Positions 43,660-53,094 of a DNA stretch of 64,000 nucleotides are shown in pieces. Position numbers and translations under genes: made by a program. The DNA lies in contig JAGVSM010003947.1 of assembly GCA_022494885.1 (NCBI GenBank), positions 24,814 through 88,813 on the forward strand, read 5' to 3'. The notes under the pieces are model-generated. The model saw nothing but the letters and a program-made list of their open reading frames with translations, made no database searches and was not told the DNA's origin. Every line of letters starts with the position of its first letter. Within the stretch, counting starts at the first letter, position 1. Source of the stretch: Micrasema longulum (taxonomy: Eukaryota; Arthropoda; Insecta; Trichoptera; Brachycentridae).

Positions 43660-43990
43660 GATAAACGTCGGTGATTACAGACCACACACTTCTTCCAAAA
43701 CTAAAACAGTTTAAATGCATCGGATCCGTGGTAACGCTAGATGCGTCCGTAAATGCAAAATGTAAATCACGAAGTTTATACGGGTCGGATAAAATGGAAA
43801 GCACTGTCAGGTATTATATCCGATTAAAAAATGTCAATAACAACCAAAGGGCAAAATATACAAAATGGCTGTTCATCCAGCTATGCTTTACGGATCAAAA
43901 AAAAGCATGAGCTGAAAATTCATACAACGGAATAAAAGATACTCAAATGGCTCGCTGGTGTCACGAGGATGACAGTGGCGAATGGTGGTT
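43660..43990 (+). mobile_element. LINE RT fragment, RTE-like
   Basis: LPKLKQFKCIGSVVT, SVNAKCKSR and, after a frameshift, KIYKMAVHPAMLYGSKK and ELKIHTTE then ILKWLAGVTR follow the order of the RTE-type LPxVxxFKYLGSVVTxDG ... PAMLYGSE ... TxEMKMLRWxxGVTR segment. One or two bases are missing near 43800-43850. Confidence 0.8.
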
Positions 43991-44429
43991 TTATTTACAG
44001 GTGAGCTATAAAAAAATATCATGTTTGTACCTACATAAAAGGTACATGATATAATGCAAGTAATGTGTACTATAAATTAATATTTTTTGTAGTTCTGTGT
44101 GATACAACAACTCTCATCTATGAAATCAACACAGACGACGTAACTTCGTATTATATTATATTACATAGATATATTATCCATTACTTCAATACATAACTCA
44201 TTAAAAATTAAAAGAAAAATAGCGCTACGAATTCAGTCTATATCAAAAATTTAATTGAAATGTCGACTGGCCGATTTTTTAAATAAATTAATAGTGCTAA
44301 AATAAGCCGCGTCAAGCGCCATATGTCCTGCAATATGATGCATGAAAGTTAATGGTCTTATGTCAAAAGTAGCATCTCAAGGAAAAATAGGCCTTAAGAA
44401 ATCATGTTCGAAATACTGTTTTCCAAATC
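43991..44429. other. Degenerate LINE body or spacer
   Basis: A few words (44290-44400, GGAAAAATAGGCC) may be the decayed body leading to the 3' end at 44430, but no frame is readable. Confidence 0.35.
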
Positions 44430-44497
44430 AAGAATCTTTCTGCTTACTCCTAAGGGGAAACGGCTTAATGGTTTGTTTGTCGTTTGTTTGTTTATGG
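44430..44497 (+). mobile_element. LINE-GTT-like 3' stub with GTTT tail
   Basis: TTTCTGCTTACTCCTAAGGG, GAAACGGCTTAATGG and TTTGTTTGTCGTTTGTTTG are a diverged end of the family at 15430-15480. Confidence 0.65.
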
Positions 44498-44674
44498 TAA
44501 TGATATGTAAATAAAACTAAAATAACATAGCAAGTTAAGTATATAATACAAAGAAATTAAAACAAAACATAATAATAAACATTTATGTTAAAGCGGAAAA
44601 TTTTTGATGCAAGTTCATTGTAATTTATTATAGAAATAAAAGACGAGTGATACTTATCTACAAATTAAGAATAT

Positions 44675-44717
44675 CCAGTGACCGGTTTCATCGCTTTCAC
44701 GACATCTTCGAGACTGA
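44675..44717 (-). ncRNA. Hammerhead-like motif (HH3), left arm
   Basis: Reverse strand: TCAGT/ACTGG stem I (one wobble), CTCGAAGATG, TCGT-GAAA-GCGA, TGAAAC, CGGTC. The core CTCGAAGA equals CTGAAGA with one inserted C. Confidence 0.4.
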
Positions 44718-44849
44718 TATCTTTATTTTAAAAAATCCTTAATATCCTTAAGATAAAAATAACTTTATTTAATTTACTTCCATATAATTTTTAATTCTCT
44801 ATTCTTACCTCTGTTTTGTATAAATACATTGAACTCTTCAATCAAGATA

Positions 44850-44892
44850 CCAGTCTCGAAGATGTCGCAAAAGCGATGAAACCGGTCACTGG
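44850..44892 (+). ncRNA. Hammerhead-like motif (HH3), right arm
   Basis: Forward strand: CCAGT/ACTGG stem I (five pairs), CTCGAAGATG, TCGC-AAAA-GCGA, TGAAAC, CGGTC. The GTC triplet is in place. The same inserted C in the core as in the left arm suggests it is the family state. Confidence 0.45.
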
Positions 44893-45089
44893 ATATTCCT
44901 AATACGTGGATTAAAGTATCACTCGTCTTTTATTTGTAAATTAAAAAAAAAACAAACATTCACATAGGCTAAGAAATATCCGAGGTAAAAGACGAACTTA
45001 AAACTGAATTTTACCTCACACATACCTCCTCAAGAAGTAATTTTTAAATTCAAATTGTAATTTTTTTGAATTTTCTTTAGTACTCCGGT

Positions 45090-45258
45090 AGCTTGTTGGA
45101 CTCATTACGTGCAAGGTAAGCAAAGACCTTAGACCACACCTTGTCGTGCGTGATCCTGGTACATTTCATTTCATTTTATTTCGACATTCCCAGGAATTGA
45201 ACCCTTGACCTCTGCCATGGTTGTTGGACGCTTCAACCAGTGAACCACGAGGCGGGCT
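45090..45258 (-). mobile_element. SINE-4, tRNA-derived, reverse strand
   Basis: The complement shows GCCCGCCTCGTGGTTCACTG (head), CAGAGGTCAAGGGTTCAATT (B box), then a short body with AAATGAAATGAAATG. It differs from SINE-2 in the head and body. Only this copy was seen. Confidence 0.6.
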
Positions 45259-45264
45259 TTTCTC

Positions 45265-45368
45265 CACTCGATTGCTTTTTAGGATTTTCACCTGAGAGTA
45301 GCCATCGCGTCGAAAACACTCGTCCAGGGCTCTGGTTCAATTTCACACCCAGATGTATTATAATATTT
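45265..45368. repeat. Short repeat shared with 18850
   Basis: CCACTCGATTGC, GCCATCGCGTCGAAAACACT, CGTCCAGGGCTCTGGTTCAA and TTTCACACCCAGATG align with 18855-18945. Confidence 0.5.
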
Positions 45369-45865
45369 ACACGACACGTAATCTTTTAATCGCGTTTTAA
45401 AAGACACTCCATGAATCATTTTTTAAGGAAAGATTGTATTCTAAAATACACAAAAATAAAGAAAATATCTAACCTTTCCGTAAGCGGAAAAAGAGTAAAT
45501 ATATTTTTTTCAGTTCTTTGTCTAACTTAATACTAAATGGACTTAGCTATTTCCAACGCTTAGAAAATCTTCCTTTATTTTCGTTTCTTAATCCACACAA
45601 CTGTTATTTTTCTTTTCTTTTCTTTCTAAAAACAGAAAAACCTTAATTGAGGTCAAATACCTATATAAAGGGCGCATTTTCAACACAGGTGAAACTGTTC
45701 AAGATATTGACGTCTAAATACTCATACTAAACGAGCTTATGATCTGACATCAGCTGTCAATAAAAAGGCCTTAGTTAATACGTTATTTGAAAAAAAAAAC
45801 ATTGACGTTCTTATAATTTAACCATATATTTTAATTTCGGCGAACAGTTTCAACGAGTTTTAAAT
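45369..45865. other. No recognisable gene; TATA-like site
   Basis: CTATATAAAGGGCGC at 45661 followed by TTTCAACACAGG about 20 bases on has core-promoter form, but no coding exon is recognisable downstream. A partial SINE-3-like word (CAACGAGTTTTAAATAC) ends at 45868. Confidence 0.3.
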
Positions 45866-45867
45866 AC

Positions 45868-46432
45868 AACAATGTTTGAGTATGTCCAAATGCTTGCAGA
45901 CTGGCTGGATTTCCTCCCTAGGGAGTTATTCATATTTAAATTCATTTCAACAGAGAAGGAAAACATTTTTGAGAAAGGTATATGGAAGTCTAGGAATTTA
46001 CAGGGCTTATGATCTGTCATTGGCTAGTTTAAGTGGCCACTTTACACATTGTGTAACATTTACCATTCTGCCTATGTTTGAACATCCACATTTCGTCAAC
46101 TCTTCCATCTGTTGACTTTTGTGAAGTAAAAGAGCTGAAACCTTTATCACGTGGGAGAGATTCATCCAGCTGAACTAAATCACTTACGAGGCAACGCCTG
46201 AAAACAATTTTCCAGTTTTTATACTTCTTCTTTTACCAGGTAGTAAAACAACAATGTTTGAGTATGTCCAAATGCTTGCAGACTGGCTGGATTTCCTGCC
46301 TAGGGAGTTATTCATATTTAAATTTATTTCAACAGAGAGGAAAAACATTTTTGAACAGGGAATATGGAAGTCTAGGCATTTACAGGGCTTAAGTGTGGCC
46401 ACTTTACACACTAAAGCTTACTTTTAGAAAAT
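45868..46432 (+). repeat. REP390 repeat, locus 8, reference tandem pair
   Basis: Unit 1 (45870-46253) and the start of unit 2 (46254-46410) lie head to tail with a period of about 384 bp. Landmarks in order: CAATGTTTGAGTATGTCC, GCTTGCAGACTGGCTGG, TCCCTAGGGAGTTATTC, TTTCAACAGAGAAGG, GGAATTTACAGGG (GGCATTTACAGGG in most copies), GTGGCCACTTTACACA, ATTCTGCC, GTTGACTTTTGTGAAG, GCAACGCCTGAAAAC, CTTTTACCAGGTAGTAA. Open frames found on either strand (for example 45876-46115) are short and differ between copies, so a protein is unlikely. The class is unknown. Confidence 0.9.
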
Positions 46433-46525
46433 GAAAATCAAGTTGGGATAGAATGGAGTTTGAACCTCGAATCTCTGATCCGTGAGTCCGCAACACTAGC
46501 CATGGGACCGCAACCCGATTCAAAT
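46432..46525 (-). mobile_element. SINE-3, reverse strand
   Basis: GAAAATCAAGTTGGGATAG, GAGTTTGAACCTCGAATC (B-box complement), CTGATCCGTGAGTCCGCAAC and ACTAGCCATGGGACCGCAAC (head complement). Confidence 0.75.
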
Positions 46526-46639
46526 AATATAGTAGAACTTAGCCAAAGAGATTTAATTGATAATTTTATCAAAATCATTATTTAAATTCAGCGAGTACTC
46601 TCGGTAAAGAATTTGCAAAAGAAAATCGACTAGAGATTA

Positions 46640-46685
46640 GTCAGTCCCATGGTCTAGTGGTTATTGCGTTTGTCGGGCATTTAAT
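46640..46685 (+). mobile_element. tRNA-like SINE head fragment
   Basis: AGTCCCATGGTCTAGTGG then TTATTGCG resembles a pol III A-box region. No B box follows, so it is a stub. Confidence 0.4.
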
Positions 46686-46929
46686 AAATAAATAATTGGA
46701 AAACTAAGAAAATCGATCTACCGTATTGTATTTTATCATGCCGTGTAGATTTTTGCCGTAGTGTGAAATGAGCCAATCATACAATAACGTGCAGTGAGCT
46801 CGTGGTTTGCTCGTGCACAGCTGTCCAGTCTAAGTGAATGTACGGCAGCTAAAATATTGCATTATTATTCGTATTGGCCCACTATGAAGAATGAAAGTGT
46901 GGAAAAAACTAGCGACATCTGTTGTTGAA

Positions 46930-47107
46930 AATTTGTCTTTTTTTATTTATTTTGTTCTTCTTTTTATGCCAGAAGGCTCAATTATAGTGATGAATTTCAG
47001 CACAGAACTACCAGGTTTGAGAAAAATGACATAATTTTTTGTATTCTCTCAGGAAATCGAAACTTTTCGTACGTGAGTAAAGCGCTTTAGCCATTACATC
47101 TCGGAAG
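46930..47107 (-). mobile_element. SINE-1, old diverged copy
   Basis: GCCAGAAGGCTCAATTATAG, CACAGAACTACCAGGTTTGA, GAAATCGAAACTTTTCGTAC and GCCATTACATCTCGGAAG follow the SINE-1 complement with many changes. The B box is partly lost. Confidence 0.75.
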
Positions 47108-47276
47108 AATATTCTTGTACGGCATTTTTGGACTCTCTATATATGCTTGGTTTAAGTATTACATTTTCGTGTGCTGATTTACTATAGAAAATAAAAATGC
47201 CAAAAGTAGCGAAAACTAATGTTGAAAAGTTGACATCCATATTCACGTATGGTAATTTATGTTTATTAATATGTCA

Positions 47277-47412
47277 TCATCTTTATTCCCTTTCCACACC
47301 AAGTGGTGCATAGGGCACTGCATTGGTGAACCAAATGTTACATGAAGGTAAAGTTATCATCAGTCTTAGGTTATAGATTCTAGTTCAAGAACAATGAAAT
47401 ATCGCAGTTTAA
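47277..47412 (-). mobile_element. SINE-2, 3' half, reverse strand
   Basis: CATCATCTTTATTCCC, ACCAAGTGGTGCATAGGG and TTACATGAAGGTAAAG, then CTAGTTCAAGAACAATG. The tRNA-like head is missing. Confidence 0.7.
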
Positions 47413-47429
47413 AAACCTATAAAATCGTA

Positions 47430-47720
47430 TATTTTATTTTATTAACATAAACGGCAAATCTGTTTTTTCCAAAAATTTATAATACTAACATACTTAATAT
47501 GTTTATATAATATTTGTTAATGTTTATATTATATAATGTTCATATAATAATTAATATGTATATGCTTAATATGTTTTTTTTTGATAAATTTTCTTATAAC
47601 CAAGATTTATAAAAATAATTAAACTTTAAAATTACACAAGATTTATATTTTAAAAATTAACCTAAAAATTATACAGCCTATCCAGTAGAAAGTTTAAACA
47701 ATTCAAGAATAAATGTAAAA
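47430..47720 (-). mobile_element. LINE 3' UTR, reverse strand, shared with 63230
   Basis: TTTATTTTATTAACATAAAC, GGCAAATCTGTTTTTTCC and ATAATACTAACATACTTAAT correspond to 63235-63310, which is the 3' UTR of the LINE at 63420-63705. A decayed coding part may follow, but it is not readable. Confidence 0.5.
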
Positions 47721-49015
47721 AACATAATTAAATAAAAAAAATATTTTAATGTAATATATCAAGAAAATTAAAAGTACTGTTTCATACAAAATTAAATCAT
47801 CGTATAAAGAATTTACTCTGCCAGGAAATCGAATCTAAAACCCTAAGAATGGTAGAAGAATGCACTTAATTTTTTTTATATTATGATACTATATGTGTTT
47901 TTTTTTAAATATTTTTTTATTTAACATTTTAACATTTAAACATACATGAAGAAAAAAAAAGAACAATTTAGGCTGTTCTTAAAAGTTTTTTGTTTATATA
48001 TTTATTCTGCTTGTGTGAGAAAAGGTTTTAGGCGTATATATTGTTGTGCTGTATTTAGTTATAAAAGTGCTAAACTTCCTTTGTTTCCTTGTTGTTCTCA
48101 ATATGTGTTATTTTCTAAATGTTTACATTATTTTTGTCCCGAATTGAGTTGTTGTAACTTCTGGGAATGTAATTCAACGTGTTATACTTGCAAAATACTT
48201 TTTGTAATATGATTTATAAAAAAAAATATTATTGAAAAACGCAAAAGGTTCCGACACGGAAAATTTTATTATGATACTCTTTTTTAAAAAACAACTGAAT
48301 CGGTTCAGTTTTGAGTGTGGAAAATGGGACAGCAAAACGTTGATTTTATTTAGACATAATCAGTCTGGCGTGAAGTGTTTTTTGCACAGTATCGGAAAAA
48401 AATTTGCGAGAAGGCACTGCTCATTCGTTAAATTTTTCAGCCACGGCATTTCTTCTTAAAACGTTGGCTTCCATATTTACGTAAGGTATTTAAAAATCTT
48501 CATGGGTGTTACATTCTTGTGTGTATTTGTTTACTAATAAATTTAACGAAATACGTATTTTTTTCTTCCCTAACCCTTTCGACACGGCATCCAAATATTT
48601 TTTTAATGTCTTAAACAAAACAGCTCTTAGTATTCTATAGAGATGAGCTATCGTAAATTTTCTCAACCGTTCCTAATTCAAAACTGCTGATAAAAGAGAG
48701 CTGAGGGCTATTTATAAAAGTGATGATTGGCTAAAACCTATTCCACGTCTTTTGATCACTTTTCAAATCTTTTAAGTCGTTACCTGGACGAATTTCGTTT
48801 GTTTTCGAATTCAAAAGAATTCTGCTCCATTTTTAAAAACCTTTGTGACGTCGATATTTCATATTGAAACGCAAATGGACAGTAATTTAGCAGAAAAAAA
48901 TAATAGCTTTTTTACGTGAGACGTTTGAAAATTGAGTTTTATCCGAAAATATTTTTCTAAAGTTTCATATCTGAAAATGTTAAGCAGAAATTTTAAAGAT
49001 TTCAAAATTATTACA
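47721..49015. other. No recognisable gene
   Basis: A cysteine-rich 88-codon frame (47946-48212) and a 75-codon frame (48232-48459) match no known domain and have the AT-rich codon use of random sequence. Confidence 0.35.
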
Positions 49016-49017
49016 TA

Positions 49018-49302
49018 CAATAGGAATAGGGAAACATTTTTGCGAAGGGAAATTGAAAGGCTGCGTAATAATTGATCACTTTACACGCTATGCATCATTT
49101 ACTTTTATTTCTACGCTTGAATATTATATAAGAGAGGGAAACTTATTTGAGATGGTAATATAAAGGTCTATGCAATTAAAAGGCTGTAAATGCTAAGGCT
49201 CTCAAAAATGTTTTTCCTCTCTGTCACAATAAATTTGAATATGAACTACTCCCTAGGGAGGAAATCCAGTCAGTCTGCAAGAACTTGGACATACTCAAAC
49301 AT
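49018..49302. repeat. REP390 repeat, locus 9, partial foldback
   Basis: Diverged forward pieces (ATAGGGAAACATTTTTGCG, ATCACTTTACACGCTATGC) are followed by a reverse end (AAAATGTTTTTCCTCTCTG, ACTCCCTAGGGAGGAAATCC, GGACATACTCAAACATTG). Confidence 0.8.
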
Positions 49303-49760
49303 TGACGAATTATCTAATTCCCTACCATAAAAAAATTAACCTGCATTCTTCACAACTAATTAGGTATATAAGAACGTTTTTAAAACATCACAAATATGTA
49401 GTCTCTAAATATAATATATCTGGCATATTATGCCAATTAAATTGCAATGATTGCAATTCAATCTACATTGGAAAGACTAAAAGAAAACTTTAATATTCAA
49501 ACACTTAAGGGTGCCTAAATAATAATCTTTTTTCTGAATTCGCAAACCTTCTGATAATAAATCATTTTTAATAAAAACACTGGATTAAAAGTTCTTTACG
49601 AGCAAAATAAATTATTAAAATTAAACTATTTGGAAACGATGAAAATTGATGAAGCTATTCATTAAAAAAAAATTATAATAACCAAATAAATAATATTTCC
49701 TTTAGTTCACTCCGATCTTGTTTTAACAGTCGTATCCATCTCAATTCACACTTCTCATAT
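49302..49760 (+). pseudogene. Penelope-like element, GIY-YIG endonuclease C-terminal relic
   Basis: The open frame 49302-49493 reads KYNISGILCQLNC then NDCNSIYIGKTKRK, the GIY-YIG core (here GIL and YIG) with the CNDC-type motif of arthropod Penelope-like elements. After a stop and a frameshift, SEFANLLIINHF (about 49530) and LYEQNKLLKLNYLE then TMKIDEAIH (about 49590-49660) continue the C-terminus. The RT domain is absent. The frame begins right at the end of a REP390 unit. Confidence 0.75.
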
Positions 49761-49925
49761 TTACAAGAACAACATGACAAAATGACTTGGCTAATTAGCT
49801 CCATATGTTCCGAGGTAATATTTAGCAATCACTCTTCGAAAAAATTAAAATCGATTTCATTACTTAATTATACCTTGACAAAGAAGCTTGTGTGACCTTT
49901 AAACCGGTCGGTAGAAAAAATAAAA
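49761..49925 (+). ncRNA. Penelope-like 3' region with decayed hammerhead-like motif (HH2 type)
   Basis: At 49871-49913: TACC, TTGACAA, stem II arms AAGCTT/ACCTTT (decayed), AAACCGGTC, GGTA. The four-base stem I (TACC/GGTA) and the GTC triplet survive, while two core bases are changed. It is the same 3' type as 32898-32942. Its position 120 bp or so downstream of endonuclease codons shows where the motif belongs. Confidence 0.55.
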
Positions 49926-49937
49926 CATAAGTGGTTC

Positions 49938-49992
49938 TACAAACTGGTTCCATATATATATATACATATATATATATATGTATATTTTTTTT
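49938..49992. repeat. TA/CATA microsatellite
   Basis: A TATATATATACATATATATA-type run of about 45 bp. Confidence 0.85.
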
Positions 49993-50240
49993 TGTTAATC
50001 TATGGAGTCTTTCAAAACGTCGATTTACCGCAAATTTAATTTGCACCTTTAAAATACTCAATGGTTTGTATAATGTCTCAACTATTCTCCAAAAACTCAG
50101 AAATAATGAAACTATTCCTTGGTCATCATAAGACTAACTATGGTTTCCAGTCACCTCTACCCTGCATGATCAGATTTACTAACAAAAATCAGGATCTGAA
50201 TTATTTAAATAAAATAACTTCACTAGTATACTAAAAAAAC
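49993..50240 (+). mobile_element. LINE C-terminal fragment, forward strand
   Basis: The forward frame reads SLSKRRFTANLICTFKILNG (residues of 49998-50060), NVSTILQKLRNNETIPW, then (after a shift) TNYGFQSPLPCMIR. It resembles the C-terminus at 63715 (TNYGFHFPMPRILR) of the jockey/CR1-like type. Confidence 0.75.
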
Positions 50241-50464
50241 ATTAATTATAACAGATTAATGCCGATATATCAAATATATACATACACATATTTTTATTTA
50301 TTATGATTTTTCATTACAGGACTCATCGAGCCAATTTATATGGCTTATCGGTGAAGAACATTTACATTAAAACATATGTTTACACTATTTTTATAATACT
50401 ATTTACTACTAACAACTTTAAGAAGCGAGAAATATATTTTTTAATGAATAATATTTTTTTAAAA
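50241..50464. other. No recognisable feature
   Basis: AT-rich, with a TTCATTACAGGACTCATCG word that fits no family here. Confidence 0.35.
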
Positions 50465-50715
50465 AATTAGTAAGCGATATCGCAATTAAAAGATAAAAAA
50501 AAATACGAAATAGGAATATCAAAAATGAAAATAGAAATTGGTACATAATAGGCATAAAGCTTTTTTATGAATTATTTAAATAAAACAATATTTCGAAAAA
50601 AATTATAAAATGAGTACACGTTATCGCAATTATAAGATAAAAAAAGAAACACGAAATAGGAATATCAAAATTTAAAATAGAAATTAGTACATAATAGGCG
50701 TAAAGCCTATTTTAA
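50465..50715 (+). repeat. Tandem duplication, about 147-bp period
   Basis: ATCGCAATTAAAAGATAAAA, ACGAAATAGGAATATCAAAA and GTACATAATAGGCATAAAGC (50475-50560) recur with few changes at 50622-50708. Confidence 0.8.
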
Positions 50716-50973
50716 AAATATTTTTATTTTGAACCTTGAAATGCACATAAACATATGCTTACGTGCGCTTAGAAATAAAAACGTATACATTTTTAATTAA
50801 TTAGTTATTTAACATATATTTTCTTAACTTTCAGCATGAATTTTGTTTTTTTTTTCTTCATAAATGTTTTTTTCCAGTTCATATTATTTTTACTGCCTTT
50901 TATAAAATAGAAATTTATGATTTTGAAAACATGATTAACATAGATATATATTATTTTATTCATAAATGAACTC

Positions 50974-51571
50974 CTGTAGCTTAATCACAATCGAATCTAT
51001 CGAAGTGCTAATAAGCGACGTGACAACAATTTCTCACTGTGGTTTTTTATCGTATTCGCGATCAAAATGGAATATCCGTGAACACCTCATATTAAATCAA
51101 AATATTTACGTTTCGCGACGTATACTCCTGCTGCGCAATCACATATTTGAATTTTGCCGTTGTAAATATAGAAAATATTCCAAAACTGCTATTTTTATTT
51201 ATTTATTTATTATTTATCATGCTATTAATTGCATTTTGCAGGCGGCGGCGGTTGGCAAGCCAAATGTCAAGAAAATCAGTCGCCATAGTAATAGAAATTT
51301 AATTTTCTTTTTTTCATATTAGATACTCCTTAGTATTTTGCAAATGCAATAAAAACTTTTTTTTTATTAAACGCCGATTTTTCGCCAATTAACTGTATTT
51401 ATTTACGAGGAAAAAAATATAATAAACCGACACGAGCGTTTATTTAGAGATTACACACGCGCTGGCTTATGAATGCGATAACTTAAGCATGTTCATAATT
51501 GTTCATTGTGATCGTTCAAATGCTTAGCATATTTTTAAGCACACCGATAGTTATTTTTGATTGAGCTACTG
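50974..51571. mobile_element. MITE-1, copy 2
   Basis: Left end CTGTAGCTTAATCACAAT, right end TTTTTGATTGAGCTACTG. The interior matches 5372-5906 along its length (AATAAGCGACGTGACAAC, TTTCGCGACGTATA, CTGCTGCGCAATCAC, GGCAAGCCAAATGTCAAG, AAACCGACACGAGCG). Copy 2 has an extra GCGGCGGCGG word near 51240. The 118-codon frame at 50966-51322 lies entirely inside this non-coding element. Confidence 0.85.
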
Positions 51572-51865
51572 ATCGAATAGTCAATCTCTAATTTTGCCCT
51601 CGTCTCTTTTGGTAGTGCAATTTTTTTAACCAACCTGGATCCCATAATGTTTGACCAATATACATATTTGTCCTTGTTTTTTTCTTTTCATGCTGCTCTG
51701 GTGGTGTTTGTTACCTACTTAACGTCGGGTTATGTCGACTGCCTAGTAGGTTCCACATAAATCGCTAAATATTCATCCGCGTTGATATCGTTCCATAAAA
51801 ATCGTCTCGTGAGAACGTTTTTTACTTCACGTTCGTTTTGGATAAATCTTCAGACTAACATAGTA
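51572..51865. other. No recognisable feature
   Basis: Moderately GC-richer than average, with no frame or repeat match. Confidence 0.35.
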
Positions 51866-52053
51866 TGTGTAATGCACTGATAGAGTAAAAAATTATCTTT
51901 TATTAATACAAAATATACAATATATAAACCTAACTCTATTGAATATAATAGAAAATGGAGTGTGTCACCGCACACAGCCAAAACGCTTCTCCTCCTGTCC
52001 GTCGCTCGGACCTGGCGCGCGACGTCACGTGTGACGTCTATAGTGTTGCCACA
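51866..52053 (-). mobile_element. Solo-LTR-like block with CRE/E-box palindrome
   Basis: Read on the reverse strand the block begins TGTGGCAACACTATAGACG and ends GCATTACACA, with TG...CA ends. It has a GC-rich part with GACGTCAC-AC-GTGACGTC, then TTTATATATTGTATA as a TATA-like site, then TTAATAAAAG as a poly(A)-type signal near the end. That order fits the U3-R layout of an LTR. No 4-6 bp target duplication is visible and there is no second copy, so a host regulatory region is an alternative. Confidence 0.35.
52021..52038. promoter_or_regulatory. Palindromic double CRE with E-box
   Basis: GACGTCACGTGTGACGTC: two 8-bp arms (GACGTCAC and GTGACGTC) are exact reverse complements around GT, with CACGTG embedded. 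bZIP (CREB/ATF-type) and bHLH factors bind such words. Confidence 0.5.
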
Positions 52054-52452
52054 CTGTGTTGCTAGTTTAAAGTGACTGTTTATTATTATTTGCGATATAA
52101 TATACGTTTAAAACGGACTTTGTCCTTAAATTCTTTTTTTAAATAATTCATTTTTACATTGCAACAGCGTTTTCAAAGGGTTGTAAGGGTACTTCGGAGT
52201 GGATGAAGGATAGTGGTTTTCTAACAATGCTTTGTTGAAAATTGTGATATGAAAGGTAGTCAGTAGTTTCCAATCGAAAACCCTCACAAAGCGAAAGATT
52301 GAAGATAATTTCTAAGCCATTGAAATTGACAATAAGCCCACGTGTAAATGGGTAAATATTGACTTTAAATATTCAATGAATTTAAGCACTTCACATAGGA
52401 AGAGTAATTAAATTTGCCAAGGAAACAAACAAGATCACCCCGAGCTTAGTTG
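52054..52452. other. No recognisable feature
   Basis: A short SINE-3-like word (GTTTTCAAAGGGTTGTAAGG, 52169) is the only hint of a repeat. Confidence 0.35.
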
Positions 52453-52454
52453 GA

Positions 52455-52550
52455 GCATACATCATCCTCATTCCCTTATTCACGGGGAAAGGTGTATAGA
52501 ACACTGCATCAATAGTTGGTACTCCATTATCAGCGTATCTTAATCATTTT
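52455..52550 (-). mobile_element. SINE-2, 3' part, diverged
   Basis: ACATCATCCTCATTCCC, CGGGGAAAGGTGTATAGAAC, ACTGCATC and GCGTATCTTAATCATTTTG follow the SINE-2 complement. Confidence 0.6.
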
Positions 52551-53094
52551 GTTTTGTTGTGTTTGTATGATGAATTTGTGGAAAATGTGTTTATTTGTAT
52601 GAATATTCAAAATTATTTCGTCGATAGCCTGTAATTAAACATGATTGGAAAAAATAATGTAAACATATTATATTTTTCATACAGAAAACTTAATTTTTCT
52701 TTGTAATCGAAATTGAACGAAAACGTTGACTTACTATTGTATTACGGGTCTAGGGTTTGTATTACAATTAGAAGTAAATAAAATAAATAATAAATAAATT
52801 CATGTTATAGCTTAATTTTAAGATGTTTTTTTGTACATATATCTCTTTGTAAATAATATGTGTATGGAAAAATAAACAAATAAAATAAATGTTTTTTTCT
52901 AATACCCTGTTTTAAAGCCACATAAGCTACTTTATTTATTTATTTATACTTTTACAATGTTTGTATTATTTTTTGTATCCAGAATAATGTCCCGTGCCGA
53001 GGGAAACATTTTACAACAAGTAAAACATGCCTTAAATTAGTTATTATTTTAATAACCTCAAAATTTGTGCTTTAAATCGAAATTTATTTATTTA
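52551..53094. other. AT-rich spacer with retroelement-like tails
   Basis: AATAAATAATAAATAAATT (52780) and ATAAACAAATAAAATAAAT (52870) look like old A-rich retroelement ends, with no coding part. Confidence 0.35.

Larger units (their letters stand above)
44640..44938. mobile_element. Foldback unit with two hammerhead-like arms (HH3 type), uninterrupted
   Basis: The left end AGACGAGTGATAC and the right end GTATCACTCGTCTTT are inverted. The arms are about 85 bp, each carrying the hammerhead-like block in outward mirror orientation. The 120-bp centre includes AATAACTTTATTTAATTTAC and CTTACCTCTGTTTTGTATAA, as at 39045-39120. Total length is about 299 bp. It contains no coding sequence. Confidence 0.8.

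Noticed and set aside
45661..45700. TATA-box core promoter
   Set aside because: The TATATAAAG site is good, but no exon, start codon with coding potential or donor could be recognised downstream.
45876..46115. Protein encoded by REP390 (similar peptides recur at several loci)
   Set aside because: Peptide similarity simply follows DNA similarity. Frames exist on both strands and are broken in most copies.
47946..48212. Cysteine-rich small protein
   Set aside because: Cysteine spacing matches no known knottin or zinc-finger pattern, and codon use is that of AT-rich random sequence.
50966..51322. 118-codon forward open frame
   Set aside because: It lies inside MITE-1 copy 2 and is not preserved in copy 1.
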